Shown: positions 1-6,488, counted from the first letter of the stretch. The stretch: 8,394 nt of DNA from an uncultured Oscillospiraceae bacterium (GCA_900756715.1 CAAELC010000029.1:1-8394); one strand, 5' to 3'. Notes: generated by a model not told the origin, from the sequence alone. Program-made: numbers and translations.

Positions 1-308
1 ACAGCCCCTGCGAGATGCACAGCATCAAGGGCGGCATGATGAACTGCCAGAAGGAAATGAAGAAGGCTGTGGAGTGCGGCTATTGGAACCTGTTCCGCTT
101 CAATCCTGCTGCCGAGAAGCAGTTCACGCTGGATTCCAAGGCGCCCGCCGGCGGCTATCAGGAGTTCCTGATGAACGAGGCTCGTTACAGCCGTCTGACC
201 CGCGAGTTCCCGGAGCGCGCAGGCGATCTGTTTGCCCGCAACGAGGCCGAGGCCAAGGCCCGCTATGAGCATCTGCTCAAGCTCATCGACATGTACGACA
301 ACAAGTAA
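1..308 (+). CDS. nifJ: Pyruvate:ferredoxin (flavodoxin) oxidoreductase, C-terminal end (partial)
   Basis: This is the last 101 codons of a gene that begins left of the window; the reading frame is open from base 3 (S-P-C-E-M-H...) to the TAA at 306-308. The enzyme oxidatively decarboxylates pyruvate to acetyl-CoA and CO2, passing electrons to ferredoxin or flavodoxin in the cytoplasm, and is central to anaerobic energy metabolism. Visible segments match the extreme C-terminus of the one-chain enzyme by recall: KGGMMNCQKEMKKAVECGYW, then WNLFRFNP and QEFLMNEARYSRLTREFP, ending in a charged helix (EAEAKARYEHLLKLIDMYDNK). The thiamine-diphosphate and Fe-S domains would lie upstream and are not seen. 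Codon use is strongly biased to G/C-ending codons, consistent with high expression. A strong terminator follows 24 bases after the stop. Confidence 0.93.
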   Translation, partial: SPCEMHSIKGGMMNCQKEMKKAVECGYWNLFRFNPAAEKQFTLDSKAPAGGYQEFLMNEARYSRLTREFPERAGDLFARNEAEAKARYEHLLKLIDMYDNK

Positions 309-332
309 TGTCCCTGCGCTTACCCTGAAAAC

Positions 333-367
333 AAAAAAGGAACGCCCCGCGGGGGCGTTCCTTTTTT
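333..367. terminator. Bidirectional rho-independent terminator between nifJ and uvrC
   Basis: Perfect 16-bp inverted repeat: left arm 333-348 (six A, then GGAACGCCCC), loop GCG at 349-351, right arm 352-367 (GGGGCGTTCC, then six T). The A run on the left and T run on the right give a U tract on either strand. It can therefore end nifJ transcripts on the + strand and uvrC transcripts on the - strand (uvrC stop at 421-423). The two genes are convergent here. Confidence 0.93.
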
Positions 368-420
368 GATGCCTGCGTGTCTGTAGACTGCGGATACCTT
401 TGACGAAGGGCGATTCCGAT

Positions 421-2259
421 TCAATCCGCCCTCTCTTTTTCGCCGTGAAAATGGGCATACACCGCCTGCGCGGCGGCCCGGGGCAGCACAGCCTCCAATG
501 CCGGAAGCTCTGCCTGCGAAATGGCGCGTACCGAGCCAAAACGCTTCAGAAGCTGCTTTTTTCGCGTGTCTCCGATACCGGGAATGCCGTCAAGGCGTGA
601 GGCAATGGCGCTGCGGCTGTGTTTTTCATGGTGATAGGTAATCGCGAAGCGGTGCACCTCCTCCTGTATCCGGCCAACCAGTGCAAACAGGGGGGGACTG
701 TGCTGGATGCTCAGCTCCTGCCCGGCGGCGGTCATCAGTGCGCGGGTGCGATGCCTGTCGTCCTTCACCATGCCCAGAACCGGCAGCCGGTAGCCAAACC
801 GATCCAGCACCCGCTGGGCCACGGCGGCGTGCTGCTGCCCGCCGTCCATCAGGATCAGATCCGGCAGCGGGGCGAATTTTTCATCCCCTTCCTGATAACG
901 GCGGAATCGCCGGGTCAGAACCTCCTCCATGGCAGCGTAATCGTCAGGGTGGTCCAGCGTCTTGATCTGAAAACGGCGGTAGTCCCGTTTCAGCGGCTTT
1001 CCATCCGCGAAGACGACCATACTGGCCACCATGTCGCTGGCGCCTGTGTTGGATATATCGTAGGATTCGATGCGGTGCGGCCCGACAGAAAGCCCTGCCA
1101 GTGCGCCCAATTGTTCCAGCGTCCTGCCGGTGCGTTCTGCGTCAGAGGTGATGCGCTCCACTTCTTCCCGGGCGTTGCGGGCCGCCATGCGCAGAAGCTC
1201 TGCCCGCTGCCCTCTTTGGGGCACCCGCAGCGTCACCCGGTGCCCGCATTGCTGGCTGAGCAGCTGGGCAAAAGTTTCGTTGTCCTCCGGCAGCACCGGC
1301 ACGCAGATTTCTGCCGGCATAGCGCCTCTGCCCAGATAATACTGGCTCAGCAGCGATGCCAGAATGGCTGGCTCCTCCTCGTCTGCGGCGGCGGGAAACA
1401 CCTCCACTTCCCGCCCCAGCAGGTTTCCGTCCTCAATGTGCAGTACGCTGCAGCCCCATCGTACCTGCCCGGTGTGGATGCCCCACACATCCGTGTCGGC
1501 GCATACGCCCGCAATGACCTGCTGCTGCTTGCCCAGCACAGAGATGGCCCGGATGCGGTCGCGCAGTGCGGCGGCCCGTTCAAATTCCAGCTGCTCTGCC
1601 GCCTGCTCCATCTCCTGCCGCAATTCGTCTGTCAGTTGGCGATAGTGCCCGCCAAAAATGCGAACAGCCTGCTCAATGCGGCGGTTATATTCCTCCTGCC
1701 CGGGGCCACCTTCCATGCAGAAGCCGTCACACTTGCCGATATGGTGGTTCAGACATGGCCGTTCCTTGCCGATGTCCCGCGGAAACTGCCGGGAGCAGGT
1801 GGGCAGCTTCAAAGCCCCGCACACGGCCTCGATGGCCATCCGCGTTTCTCTCCGCCCGCCAAATGGGCCAAAATACCGGGCCTCGTCATCGGCGGCTCGC
1901 CCTGCCAGCGTGAACCGTGGATAGGCTGCCCCCTTTTCCAGCCGGATGAAGGGATAGCCCTTGTCGTCCTTCAGCAGAATATTGTAACGGGGCATGTGGC
2001 GTTTGATGAGAGAGTTTTCCAGAATCAGCGCCTCAAACTCCGTCCGCACGAAAATGGTGTCAAAATGGTCCACCTGCGACACCATCATTTTTGTTTTTGC
2101 ATTGTGGGCGGCCGTATCCTGAAAATACTGGCTTACCCTGTTTTTCAGTTTCTTCGCCTTTCCTACATATATGACCTTGCCGGTCTTATCCATCATCAGA
2201 TATACGCCCGGCAGCAGGGGCAGGTCGTTGGCCTTTTCCCGCAGCTCCTCTCGCGTCAT
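421..2259 (-). CDS. uvrC: UvrABC system protein C (excision nuclease subunit)
   Basis: UvrC joins the UvrB-DNA complex and makes the 3' and 5' incisions of nucleotide excision repair. The protein is 612 aa, normal for the family. In order: an N-terminal GIY-YIG nuclease domain (GVY at 18-20, YVGKAKKLKNRV from 31), a four-cysteine cluster (C155, C169, C177, C181; in E. coli UvrC the equivalent cysteines are reported to hold an Fe-S cluster), a UVR coiled-coil motif for UvrB binding (about 204-239), the RNase H-like nuclease domain with D401 (YDISNTG), D472 (LMDGGQQH) and H536 (EVHRFAI) as likely catalytic residues, and a C-terminal helix-hairpin-helix region (LDGIPGIGDTRKKQLLKRFG, 556-575). 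The frame is open for 106 further codons upstream, but the ATG at 2257-2259 is chosen because translation there gives the canonical MTREELREK N-terminus and AGGAG lies 8 nt upstream. It is divergent from nudC and seems monocistronic. Confidence 0.97.
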   Translation of the reverse strand: MTREELREKANDLPLLPGVYLMMDKTGKVIYVGKAKKLKNRVSQYFQDTAAHNAKTKMMVSQVDHFDTIFVRTEFEALILENSLIKRHMPRYNILLKDDKGYPFIRLEKGAAYPRFTLAGRAADDEARYFGPFGGRRETRMAIEAVCGALKLPTCSRQFPRDIGKERPCLNHHIGKCDGFCMEGGPGQEEYNRRIEQAVRIFGGHYRQLTDELRQEMEQAAEQLEFERAAALRDRIRAISVLGKQQQVIAGVCADTDVWGIHTGQVRWGCSVLHIEDGNLLGREVEVFPAAADEEEPAILASLLSQYYLGRGAMPAEICVPVLPEDNETFAQLLSQQCGHRVTLRVPQRGQRAELLRMAARNAREEVERITSDAERTGRTLEQLGALAGLSVGPHRIESYDISNTGASDMVASMVVFADGKPLKRDYRRFQIKTLDHPDDYAAMEEVLTRRFRRYQEGDEKFAPLPDLILMDGGQQHAAVAQRVLDRFGYRLPVLGMVKDDRHRTRALMTAAGQELSIQHSPPLFALVGRIQEEVHRFAITYHHEKHSRSAIASRLDGIPGIGDTRKKQLLKRFGSVRAISQAELPALEAVLPRAAAQAVYAHFHGEKERAD

Positions 2260-2292
2260 GGCGCATTCTCCTCTCGTCCTCTGTTTTTGTTC

Positions 2293-2321
2293 AGTATACC
2301 ACGGCTTTTGCCCCGCCGCAA
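2293..2321 (-). promoter_or_regulatory. Predicted uvrC promoter (extended -10)
   Basis: On the minus strand a TATACT -10 box (2298 to 2293) is preceded by TGG, giving an extended -10 (TGnTATACT). A TTGCGG -35-like hexamer lies at 2321 to 2316, with a 17-nt spacer. Predicted transcription start is near 2286, so the uvrC leader is about 27 nt including the AGGAG ribosome binding site. The -10 is good and the -35 weak (3 of 6). Confidence 0.6.
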
Positions 2322-2330
2322 CAAAAGCCG
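2302..2330. repeat. 9-bp inverted repeat between the uvrC and nudC promoters (candidate operator)
   Basis: CGGCTTTTG (2302-2310) and CAAAAGCCG (2322-2330) form a perfect dyad separated by 11 bases. It is centred on the predicted uvrC -35 box and ends 3 bases before the predicted nudC -35 box. It lies upstream of both predicted transcription starts, so it probably works as DNA (protein-binding site) and not as an RNA hairpin. It does not resemble the GAAC-N4-GTTC type of LexA box found in Firmicutes. The binder is unknown. Confidence 0.4.
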
Positions 2331-2333
2331 CCC

Positions 2334-2361
2334 TTGCCTTCGGCAGCAGAGGGAGTATAAT
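2334..2361 (+). promoter_or_regulatory. Predicted nudC promoter
   Basis: A consensus TATAAT -10 box at 2356-2361 follows a TTGCCT -35 hexamer at 2334-2339 (4 of 6) with a 16-nt spacer. Predicted start of transcription is near 2368. This placement argues against the GTG at 2370 as start codon and for the ATG at 2394. Confidence 0.65.
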
Positions 2362-2393
2362 AAAACCAAGTGAACAGAAAGGATGGTTTATCC

Positions 2394-3266
2394 ATGATTC
2401 AGGACATTGCCCCTCATACCTATGACCTGACCTACCGCACCACTGCTCCCGGCGAGACGGATCTGGCCCTGTGCTGCCGCGCCGGGCAGGTGCTGCTGCA
2501 GCAGGAGGACGGCCTGTGGCGGCTGCCGGCCTTTGAGGCTTTGCCGGACACCCTGCAGGTGAATCGCAGCAGGGCACGGCATCTTTTCCGCATTGATGAC
2601 GGAGATATTTATCTGGCAGAGCCTGCCCCGCTGCCGCCCCCTCCTGCAGATGGGGAACTGGAGGAGGCGTCTCTGCCTGCGGGCTTTTCGTGGCGCGGAG
2701 GGCAGCAGCTGCGTCAGCTGCGCCCCATGGAAACGGCTTTCGCTGCCGTTACAGGCCTGCAATTGGCCCGCTGGTATAAAAACCGTCGCTTCTGTGGGCG
2801 GTGCGGCGCAGAAATGGAGCCCAGCGCCATCGAGCGGGCGCTGGTATGTCCCCGCTGCGGCCTTACAGAGTATCCCCGGCTGTGCCCGGCGGTGATAGTG
2901 GCAGTGACAGACGGAGATCGGCTGCTACTGACCCGGTATCAGGGCCGGTCCTATGTTAAGTATGTGCTCATTGCGGGCTATGTGGAGATTGGCGAGACGC
3001 TGGAAGACACCGTTCGCCGGGAGGTTTTCGAGGAAACCGGCCTGCATGTAAAGAACATCCGCTACTATAAAAGCCAGCCCTGGGGCTTTACAGATACGAT
3101 GCTCTCCGGCTTTTACTGCACGCTGGACGGCAGTGACCGCGTCACCCTGCAGGAGTCGGAGCTTTCCGAAGCCGTGTGGATGCACCGCGGGGAGATTCCG
3201 CCCCGGGAGAATGATGTCAGCCTGACCTCTGAAATGATCGAACATTTCCGTCTGGGCCTTGTATAA
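2394..3266 (+). CDS. nudC: NAD+ diphosphatase / NADH pyrophosphatase, Nudix family (NudC-like)
   Basis: This enzyme hydrolyses NADH/NAD+ to NMN(H) and AMP; E. coli NudC also removes NAD caps from RNA 5' ends. The protein is 290 aa from the chosen ATG. A variable N-terminal domain (1-125) is followed by a four-cysteine zinc ribbon (C134, C137, C152, C155; CGRCG...CPRCG), then YPRLCPAVIVAV and the Nudix domain. The Nudix box runs from G195 to L217 and fits GX5EX7REUXEEXGU exactly (REVFEETGL at its end). The NudC hallmark SQPW (227-230) follows and separates NudC from other Nudix enzymes; here it continues GFTDTML in place of the E. coli-type PFPxS, a form I associate with Clostridia. An in-frame GTG at 2370 would add 8 residues, but it lies at the predicted transcription start, while the ATG at 2394 has AAAGGA 10 nt upstream. 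It is divergent from uvrC and convergent with recG. Confidence 0.93.
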   Translation: MIQDIAPHTYDLTYRTTAPGETDLALCCRAGQVLLQQEDGLWRLPAFEALPDTLQVNRSRARHLFRIDDGDIYLAEPAPLPPPPADGELEEASLPAGFSWRGGQQLRQLRPMETAFAAVTGLQLARWYKNRRFCGRCGAEMEPSAIERALVCPRCGLTEYPRLCPAVIVAVTDGDRLLLTRYQGRSYVKYVLIAGYVEIGETLEDTVRREVFEETGLHVKNIRYYKSQPWGFTDTMLSGFYCTLDGSDRVTLQESELSEAVWMHRGEIPPRENDVSLTSEMIEHFRLGLV

Positions 3267-3301
3267 GAATGAATCAGCAGAAGTCCGCCTGCTTTAGCGG
3301 A

Positions 3302-3359
3302 ACGGAGGTCCCGGCATGCACTGCACGCCGGGATCTCCGTCTATCCGTACAGTCTTTTT
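3302..3359 (+). terminator. Hairpin with downstream T tract after nudC (probable terminator)
   Basis: A 14-bp stem with one G-U pair: ACGGAGGTCCCGGC (3302-3315) pairs with GCCGGGATCTCCGT (3327-3340). The loop is 11 nt and can itself pair TGC/GCA. A run of five T at 3355-3359 lies 14 nt beyond the stem, farther than in a canonical intrinsic terminator. It lies between convergent nudC and recG, and the stem could also stabilise the nudC 3' end. No T run adjoins it on the minus strand. Confidence 0.5.
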
Positions 3360-3374
3360 CACTTGCCGGTTGAT

Positions 3375-5429
3375 TCAGTTCAGCCCCTCTGCGTTCAGCC
3401 GGAACATCTCGTCAATGCGCCTGCGCAGGCGCCGGTGCTCCGGGGCGGATAGCTCCGGGTCCTGCGCTGTCAGTGTCCGGGCTGCCTGCTGGGCCTCATC
3501 CAGAAGCCGCATGTCGCAGGTCAGATCGGCAATTTTCAGTGCCGGCAGACCATGCTGCCGCTGGCCGAAAAAGTCGCCGGGGCCGCGAATCGCCAGATCT
3601 TCCCGGGAGATTTCAAATCCGTCGTTTGTTTTTGTCAGCACGCGCAGCCGCCGCTTTGTTTCCTCACCGGGATGGTCGGATAGCAGGATGCAGTAGCTTT
3701 TAGCCGTTCCCCGGCCCACGCGCCCCCGCAGCTGATGCAGCTGCGACAGGCCGAAACGCTCAGCATTTTCCACCACCATGCAGGTGGCGTTTGGCACATC
3801 TACACCCACCTCCACTACCGTGGTGGATGCCAGAATATCCGCTTGCCCGGCAGCAAAGGACTCCATGACGTGCTCTTTTTCCCGGGGCTTCATTTTTCCG
3901 TGCAGCACCGCTACCCGCAGGTCAGGGAAAACCTGCTCCTGCAGCCCTTTGGCGTATGCAGTCACCGCCTTGCGCTCGTCCGGAATAGTCTCTCCGTCCC
4001 CTACCAGCGGGCACACAATAAATACCTGATGCCCCGCTTCCACCTGCTTGCGGATAAAGGCGTACACGCGCTGCCGATAGTCCTCTCCCACGGCGAAGGT
4101 GTCCACCTTCTGCCGCCCGGGGGGCAGTTGGTCGATTACCGACACATCCAGATCGCCATAGATAATCAGTGCCAGTGTTCGGGGAATGGGGGTGGCGGAC
4201 AGCACCAGCATGTGGGGATTTTCGGCCTTCTGCCCTAATGCCGCTCGTTGATTCACGCCAAAGCGGTGCTGTTCATCGGTAATAACCAGTCCCAGATGCT
4301 GATAGGTCACATCCCCTGTCAGCAGCGCATGGGTCCCGATGCAGAGATCAATCTCCCCTGCGGCCAGTCCGGACAGGATTTTCCGTCGCTCTCCGGCCCG
4401 GGTAGAGCCGGTCAGCAGTGCGCACCGCAGGCCAAACCGGGCGAATAGAGGCACCAGATTTTCGTAATGCTGCCGGGCCAGAATCTCCGTGGGGGCCATC
4501 AACGCCGACTGCCATCCGCTCTGTGCGGCAAACCACACGCAGGCGGCCGCTACCATAGTCTTGCCGCTGCCCACATCGCCCTGACACAGCCGGTTCATAG
4601 GCTTCCCGGAGGTCATGTCCCGGGTGGCATCATCAATGGCTCGCTGCTGAGCATCTGTCAGGGAAAAGGGCAGCTTTTCGTAGAATTGTCCCATGTCCGC
4701 ATCATCACAGGCGGGGCCTGCCACTTCCTGCCTGCGGCTGCGCAGCATCTGCAGCCCGCAGGAAAGGAGGAACAGTTCCTCAAATACCAGCCGCCGCCGG
4801 GCAGTGCCCAGCGCCTCCGGTGAGGAGGGAAAATGAACATTTTCATAGGCGAATCCCACATAGCACAGGCTGTGCTCCTGCCGCACTTCATCCGGCAGGG
4901 GATCATCCAGCAATTCCCGGCATTCGTCCAGCCCCTGCCGGACGGCCCGGCTCATCATCAGCTGGCTGACTCCGGCGGTCAGCGGATAAATGGGCATAAT
5001 GCGCCCGGTCAGTATCTGCCGATCCTCCTGCTCCAGAATGGGGTTTATCATTTGCCGCCGGGTGAGATTTCCCTCCACCCGGCCGTAAAAAATGTAGGTC
5101 TGTCCCCGATGCAGATTGTTTTTCCGGTATTCCTGATTGAAAAATATCAGTTCCAGCACACCACTTTCATCCACTGCCCGGGCTTTTACAATGGTGCGTC
5201 CGCCGGAGATGCGGGCGGCGGTGGGATCGCCTGCCACCATGGCACGCACGCAGGCACTTTCCCCCACCACCAGCTCCCGGATGGGCCGGGTCAGGGTACG
5301 ATCTTCATAGCCTCTGGGGAAATAGCCAATCAGATCTGCCAGTGTGTAAATGCCCAGCTTGGCAAGGGCCTTGGCCCGCGTCTCACCAATTCCGCGGATA
5401 TAGCGCACATCCGTCTGCAGGTCAGCCAT
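3375..5429 (-). CDS. recG: ATP-dependent DNA helicase RecG
   Basis: RecG is a superfamily 2 helicase that regresses stalled replication forks and branch-migrates recombination intermediates. The 684 aa length fits the family. The N-terminal wedge/OB-fold region (about 1-240) starts with a helix-hairpin-helix-like segment (YIRGIGETRAKALAKLGI). The helicase motifs are Walker A GDVGSGKT (284-291), MAPTEILARQHYENL (311-325), DEQHRFG (385-391, DExH box), SATPIPRTLAL (411-421), TTVVEVGVDVPNA (536-548) and motif VI QLRGRVGRG (566-574). The TRG-type motif for fork unwinding follows (EISREDLAIRGPGDFFGQRQ, 606-625). The ATG at 5427-5429 overlaps the last 8 nt of the upstream HxlR regulator gene; its ribosome binding site (GGGGGAGGG, 5 nt before the ATG) lies inside that gene, so the two are very likely co-transcribed and translationally coupled. 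No separate promoter was seen. Confidence 0.97.
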   Translation of the reverse strand: MADLQTDVRYIRGIGETRAKALAKLGIYTLADLIGYFPRGYEDRTLTRPIRELVVGESACVRAMVAGDPTAARISGGRTIVKARAVDESGVLELIFFNQEYRKNNLHRGQTYIFYGRVEGNLTRRQMINPILEQEDRQILTGRIMPIYPLTAGVSQLMMSRAVRQGLDECRELLDDPLPDEVRQEHSLCYVGFAYENVHFPSSPEALGTARRRLVFEELFLLSCGLQMLRSRRQEVAGPACDDADMGQFYEKLPFSLTDAQQRAIDDATRDMTSGKPMNRLCQGDVGSGKTMVAAACVWFAAQSGWQSALMAPTEILARQHYENLVPLFARFGLRCALLTGSTRAGERRKILSGLAAGEIDLCIGTHALLTGDVTYQHLGLVITDEQHRFGVNQRAALGQKAENPHMLVLSATPIPRTLALIIYGDLDVSVIDQLPPGRQKVDTFAVGEDYRQRVYAFIRKQVEAGHQVFIVCPLVGDGETIPDERKAVTAYAKGLQEQVFPDLRVAVLHGKMKPREKEHVMESFAAGQADILASTTVVEVGVDVPNATCMVVENAERFGLSQLHQLRGRVGRGTAKSYCILLSDHPGEETKRRLRVLTKTNDGFEISREDLAIRGPGDFFGQRQHGLPALKIADLTCDMRLLDEAQQAARTLTAQDPELSAPEHRRLRRRIDEMFRLNAEGLN

Positions 5430-5763
5430 GTTCGCCCTCCCCCATATCCTCCTCTGCCCAATCGGACAGACTTTCCAGAATCGGCAGCAGTGTCCTCGCC
5501 CGCTGGGTGGGGCTGTATTCTACTCGTACCGGCACCTCCAGAAACTCCTGCCGCTTAACCAGTCCGTCCCGCTCCAATTCCTTCAGGGCCGAAGACAGCA
5601 CCGTGTTGCTTACGCCGTCCAGCTTGCCTCGCAGGGCGTTGTAGCGGATTGCCCCGGCGTTTGTCACGGCACATAGAATCTGCACCTTCCACTTGCCGCC
5701 AATAAGCTGCATCGCCCGGTGCAGCGGGCATTTTTCCATGCATGGACAGTCATAATGACGCAC
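5422..5763 (-). CDS. HxlR-family winged helix-turn-helix transcriptional regulator
   Basis: A 113-aa DNA-binding regulator of the HxlR (DUF24) family; family members include thiol- or aldehyde-responsive repressors and activators such as YodB, HypR and HxlR. Visible hallmarks are CPLHRAMQLIGGKWKVQIL (12-30), the recognition-helix region VSNTVLSSALKELERDGL (51-68), the wing with VEYSPT (81-86) and the C-terminal dimerisation helix LLPILESLSDWAEE. The N-terminus holds three cysteines in seven residues (C6, C8, C12) plus C31; C12 is at the usual family redox position. The start is a GTG (5761-5763), supported by an AAGGAGG Shine-Dalgarno 9-10 nt upstream. The gene is divergent from the amino-acid exporter, so that gene and itself are the likely targets, and it overlaps recG by 8 nt. 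Its effector is unknown. Confidence 0.92.
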   Translation of the reverse strand: MRHYDCPCMEKCPLHRAMQLIGGKWKVQILCAVTNAGAIRYNALRGKLDGVSNTVLSSALKELERDGLVKRQEFLEVPVRVEYSPTQRARTLLPILESLSDWAEEDMGEGEHG

Positions 5764-5765
5764 AG

Positions 5766-5781
5766 GTAAGCTCCTCCTTAC
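5766..5781 (-). promoter_or_regulatory. Strong Shine-Dalgarno of the HxlR gene inside a small hairpin
   Basis: On the minus strand GTAAG-GAGGAG-CTTAC forms a possible 5-bp stem with a 6-nt loop. The core AAGGAGG spans the end of the 5' arm and the loop, and fixes the GTG at 5763 as the start. The stem is short and may have no function. Confidence 0.45.
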
Positions 5782-5803
5782 TTACACAGAATAATCTGCG
5801 CTC

Positions 5804-5831
5804 TTGCATTCTCCCGTAAACATTCTATACT
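5804..5831 (+). promoter_or_regulatory. Predicted promoter of the LysE-type exporter
   Basis: A TATACT -10 box at 5826-5831 (5 of 6) lies 16 nt after a TTGCAT -35-like hexamer at 5804-5809 (3 of 6). Predicted start is near 5838. The weak -35 would suit a promoter that needs activation. It abuts the divergent promoter of the HxlR regulator. Confidence 0.5.
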
Positions 5832-5845
5832 GATTATAACAAGTA
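5828..5845. promoter_or_regulatory. Candidate HxlR operator: TACT-N10-AGTA dyad across both -10 boxes
   Basis: TACT at 5828-5831 and AGTA at 5842-5845 form a short dyad that covers the end of the exporter -10 box and the whole -10 box of the regulator. Related HxlR/DUF24 proteins bind dyads in their own promoter regions. A second dyad is made by CTTACTT (5777-5783) and AAGTAAG (5841-5847), 57 bases apart. Arms are short, so this is tentative. Confidence 0.3.
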
Positions 5846-5861
5846 AGAAAAGAGGAGTAAA
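5833..5861 (-). promoter_or_regulatory. Predicted promoter of the HxlR regulator and recG
   Basis: On the minus strand a consensus TATAAT -10 box (5838 to 5833) is preceded by TGT, giving an extended -10. A TTTACT -35 hexamer (5861 to 5856, 4 of 6) lies 17 nt upstream. Predicted start is near 5826. It would drive the regulator and recG together. The -35 box overlaps the exporter's possible AGAGGAG ribosome binding site. Confidence 0.65.
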
Positions 5862-5870
5862 TAGGAACTT

Positions 5871-6488
5871 ATGAACATCTATCTTCAGGGCCTCACCATG
5901 GGTCTGGCCTATGTGGCCCCCATTGGCCTGCAAAACCTGTTTGTTATCAATTCTGCCCTGACGCAGAGGCGCAGCCGGGTCTATGTCACGGCGCTGATTG
6001 TTATTTTCTGGGATATATCGCTTGGGGTGTCCTGCTTTCTGGGCGCGGGTGCGCTGATGCAGGCGGTGCCGTGGCTGCAAAAGGTGATTTTGGGTGCAGG
6101 CAGTCTTATTGTCATCTGGATCGGCGTTGGACTGCTGCGCTCCAAAGCCAGTCTGGAAGGCGGCAAGGATGTAAACATCCCCATCTGGAAGCTGTTCACC
6201 TCTGCCTTTGTGGTCACATGGATGAATCCGCAGGCCATTATCGACGGCACCATGATGCTGGGAGCATTCCGGGCCACTCTGCCCGCAGAAGGCAATCTGC
6301 CCTTTATTCTTGGATTTGCCAGTGCATCTGCTCTTTGGTTTATGGCCCTCTCCACGGTGGTATCCCTGCTTGGCTCCCGCTTCAATGAAAAGGTGCTGCA
6401 TGTCATCAACAGGGTTTGCGGCGTGGTGATTGTCTTCTATGGCTGCAAGCTGCTGTATAATTTTGTAAAGCTCATGGGCTGGCTGTAA
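5871..6488 (+). CDS. LysE/ArgO (RhtB superfamily) amino-acid exporter
   Basis: A 205-aa inner-membrane protein of the LysE superfamily, whose members export basic or other amino acids; the substrate here cannot be read from sequence. About six hydrophobic segments are visible (roughly 4-26, 38-60, 67-90, 108-130, 143-167, 179-201), the standard number and length for the family. The family signature is near the N-terminus (APIGLQNLFVINSAL, 16-30), and TWMNPQAIIDGTMMLG (116-131) matches the conserved N-P segment of LysE/ArgO. An in-frame TAG at 5862-5864 makes ATG 5871 the only start that keeps the first membrane segment. Ribosome binding is not ideal: AGAGGAG is 13 nt away and AGGA only 4 nt away, so translation may be modest. 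It is divergent from the HxlR regulator, which probably controls it, and is followed 62 nt later by truA. Confidence 0.92.
   Translation: MNIYLQGLTMGLAYVAPIGLQNLFVINSALTQRRSRVYVTALIVIFWDISLGVSCFLGAGALMQAVPWLQKVILGAGSLIVIWIGVGLLRSKASLEGGKDVNIPIWKLFTSAFVVTWMNPQAIIDGTMMLGAFRATLPAEGNLPFILGFASASALWFMALSTVVSLLGSRFNEKVLHVINRVCGVVIVFYGCKLLYNFVKLMGWL

Noticed and set aside
2281..2300. Possible LexA (SOS) box near GAAC in the uvrC leader on the minus strand
   Set aside because: There is no GTTC half-site at the right spacing; only a single GAAC is present.
619..2373. 584-codon open frame on the + strand opposite uvrC
   Set aside because: It lies fully antisense to a well-supported uvrC and reads as low-complexity H/P/L/Q-rich protein with no recognisable domain. 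Long antisense frames are expected opposite GC-rich genes with biased third positions.
2260..2577. 106-codon upstream extension of the uvrC frame
   Set aside because: The extension is Pro/Ala/Arg-rich, runs through the promoter region and antisense to nudC, and is absent from the UvrC family. The ATG at 2259 has a good ribosome binding site.
3284..3301. Short hairpin TCCGC-N8-GCGGA after nudC
   Set aside because: A 5-bp stem with an 8-nt loop and no T tract is within chance expectation; the adjoining 14-bp stem is the better candidate.
4833..5558. 241-codon open frame on the + strand opposite recG and the regulator
   Set aside because: It crosses two real genes on the other strand and has no domain features.
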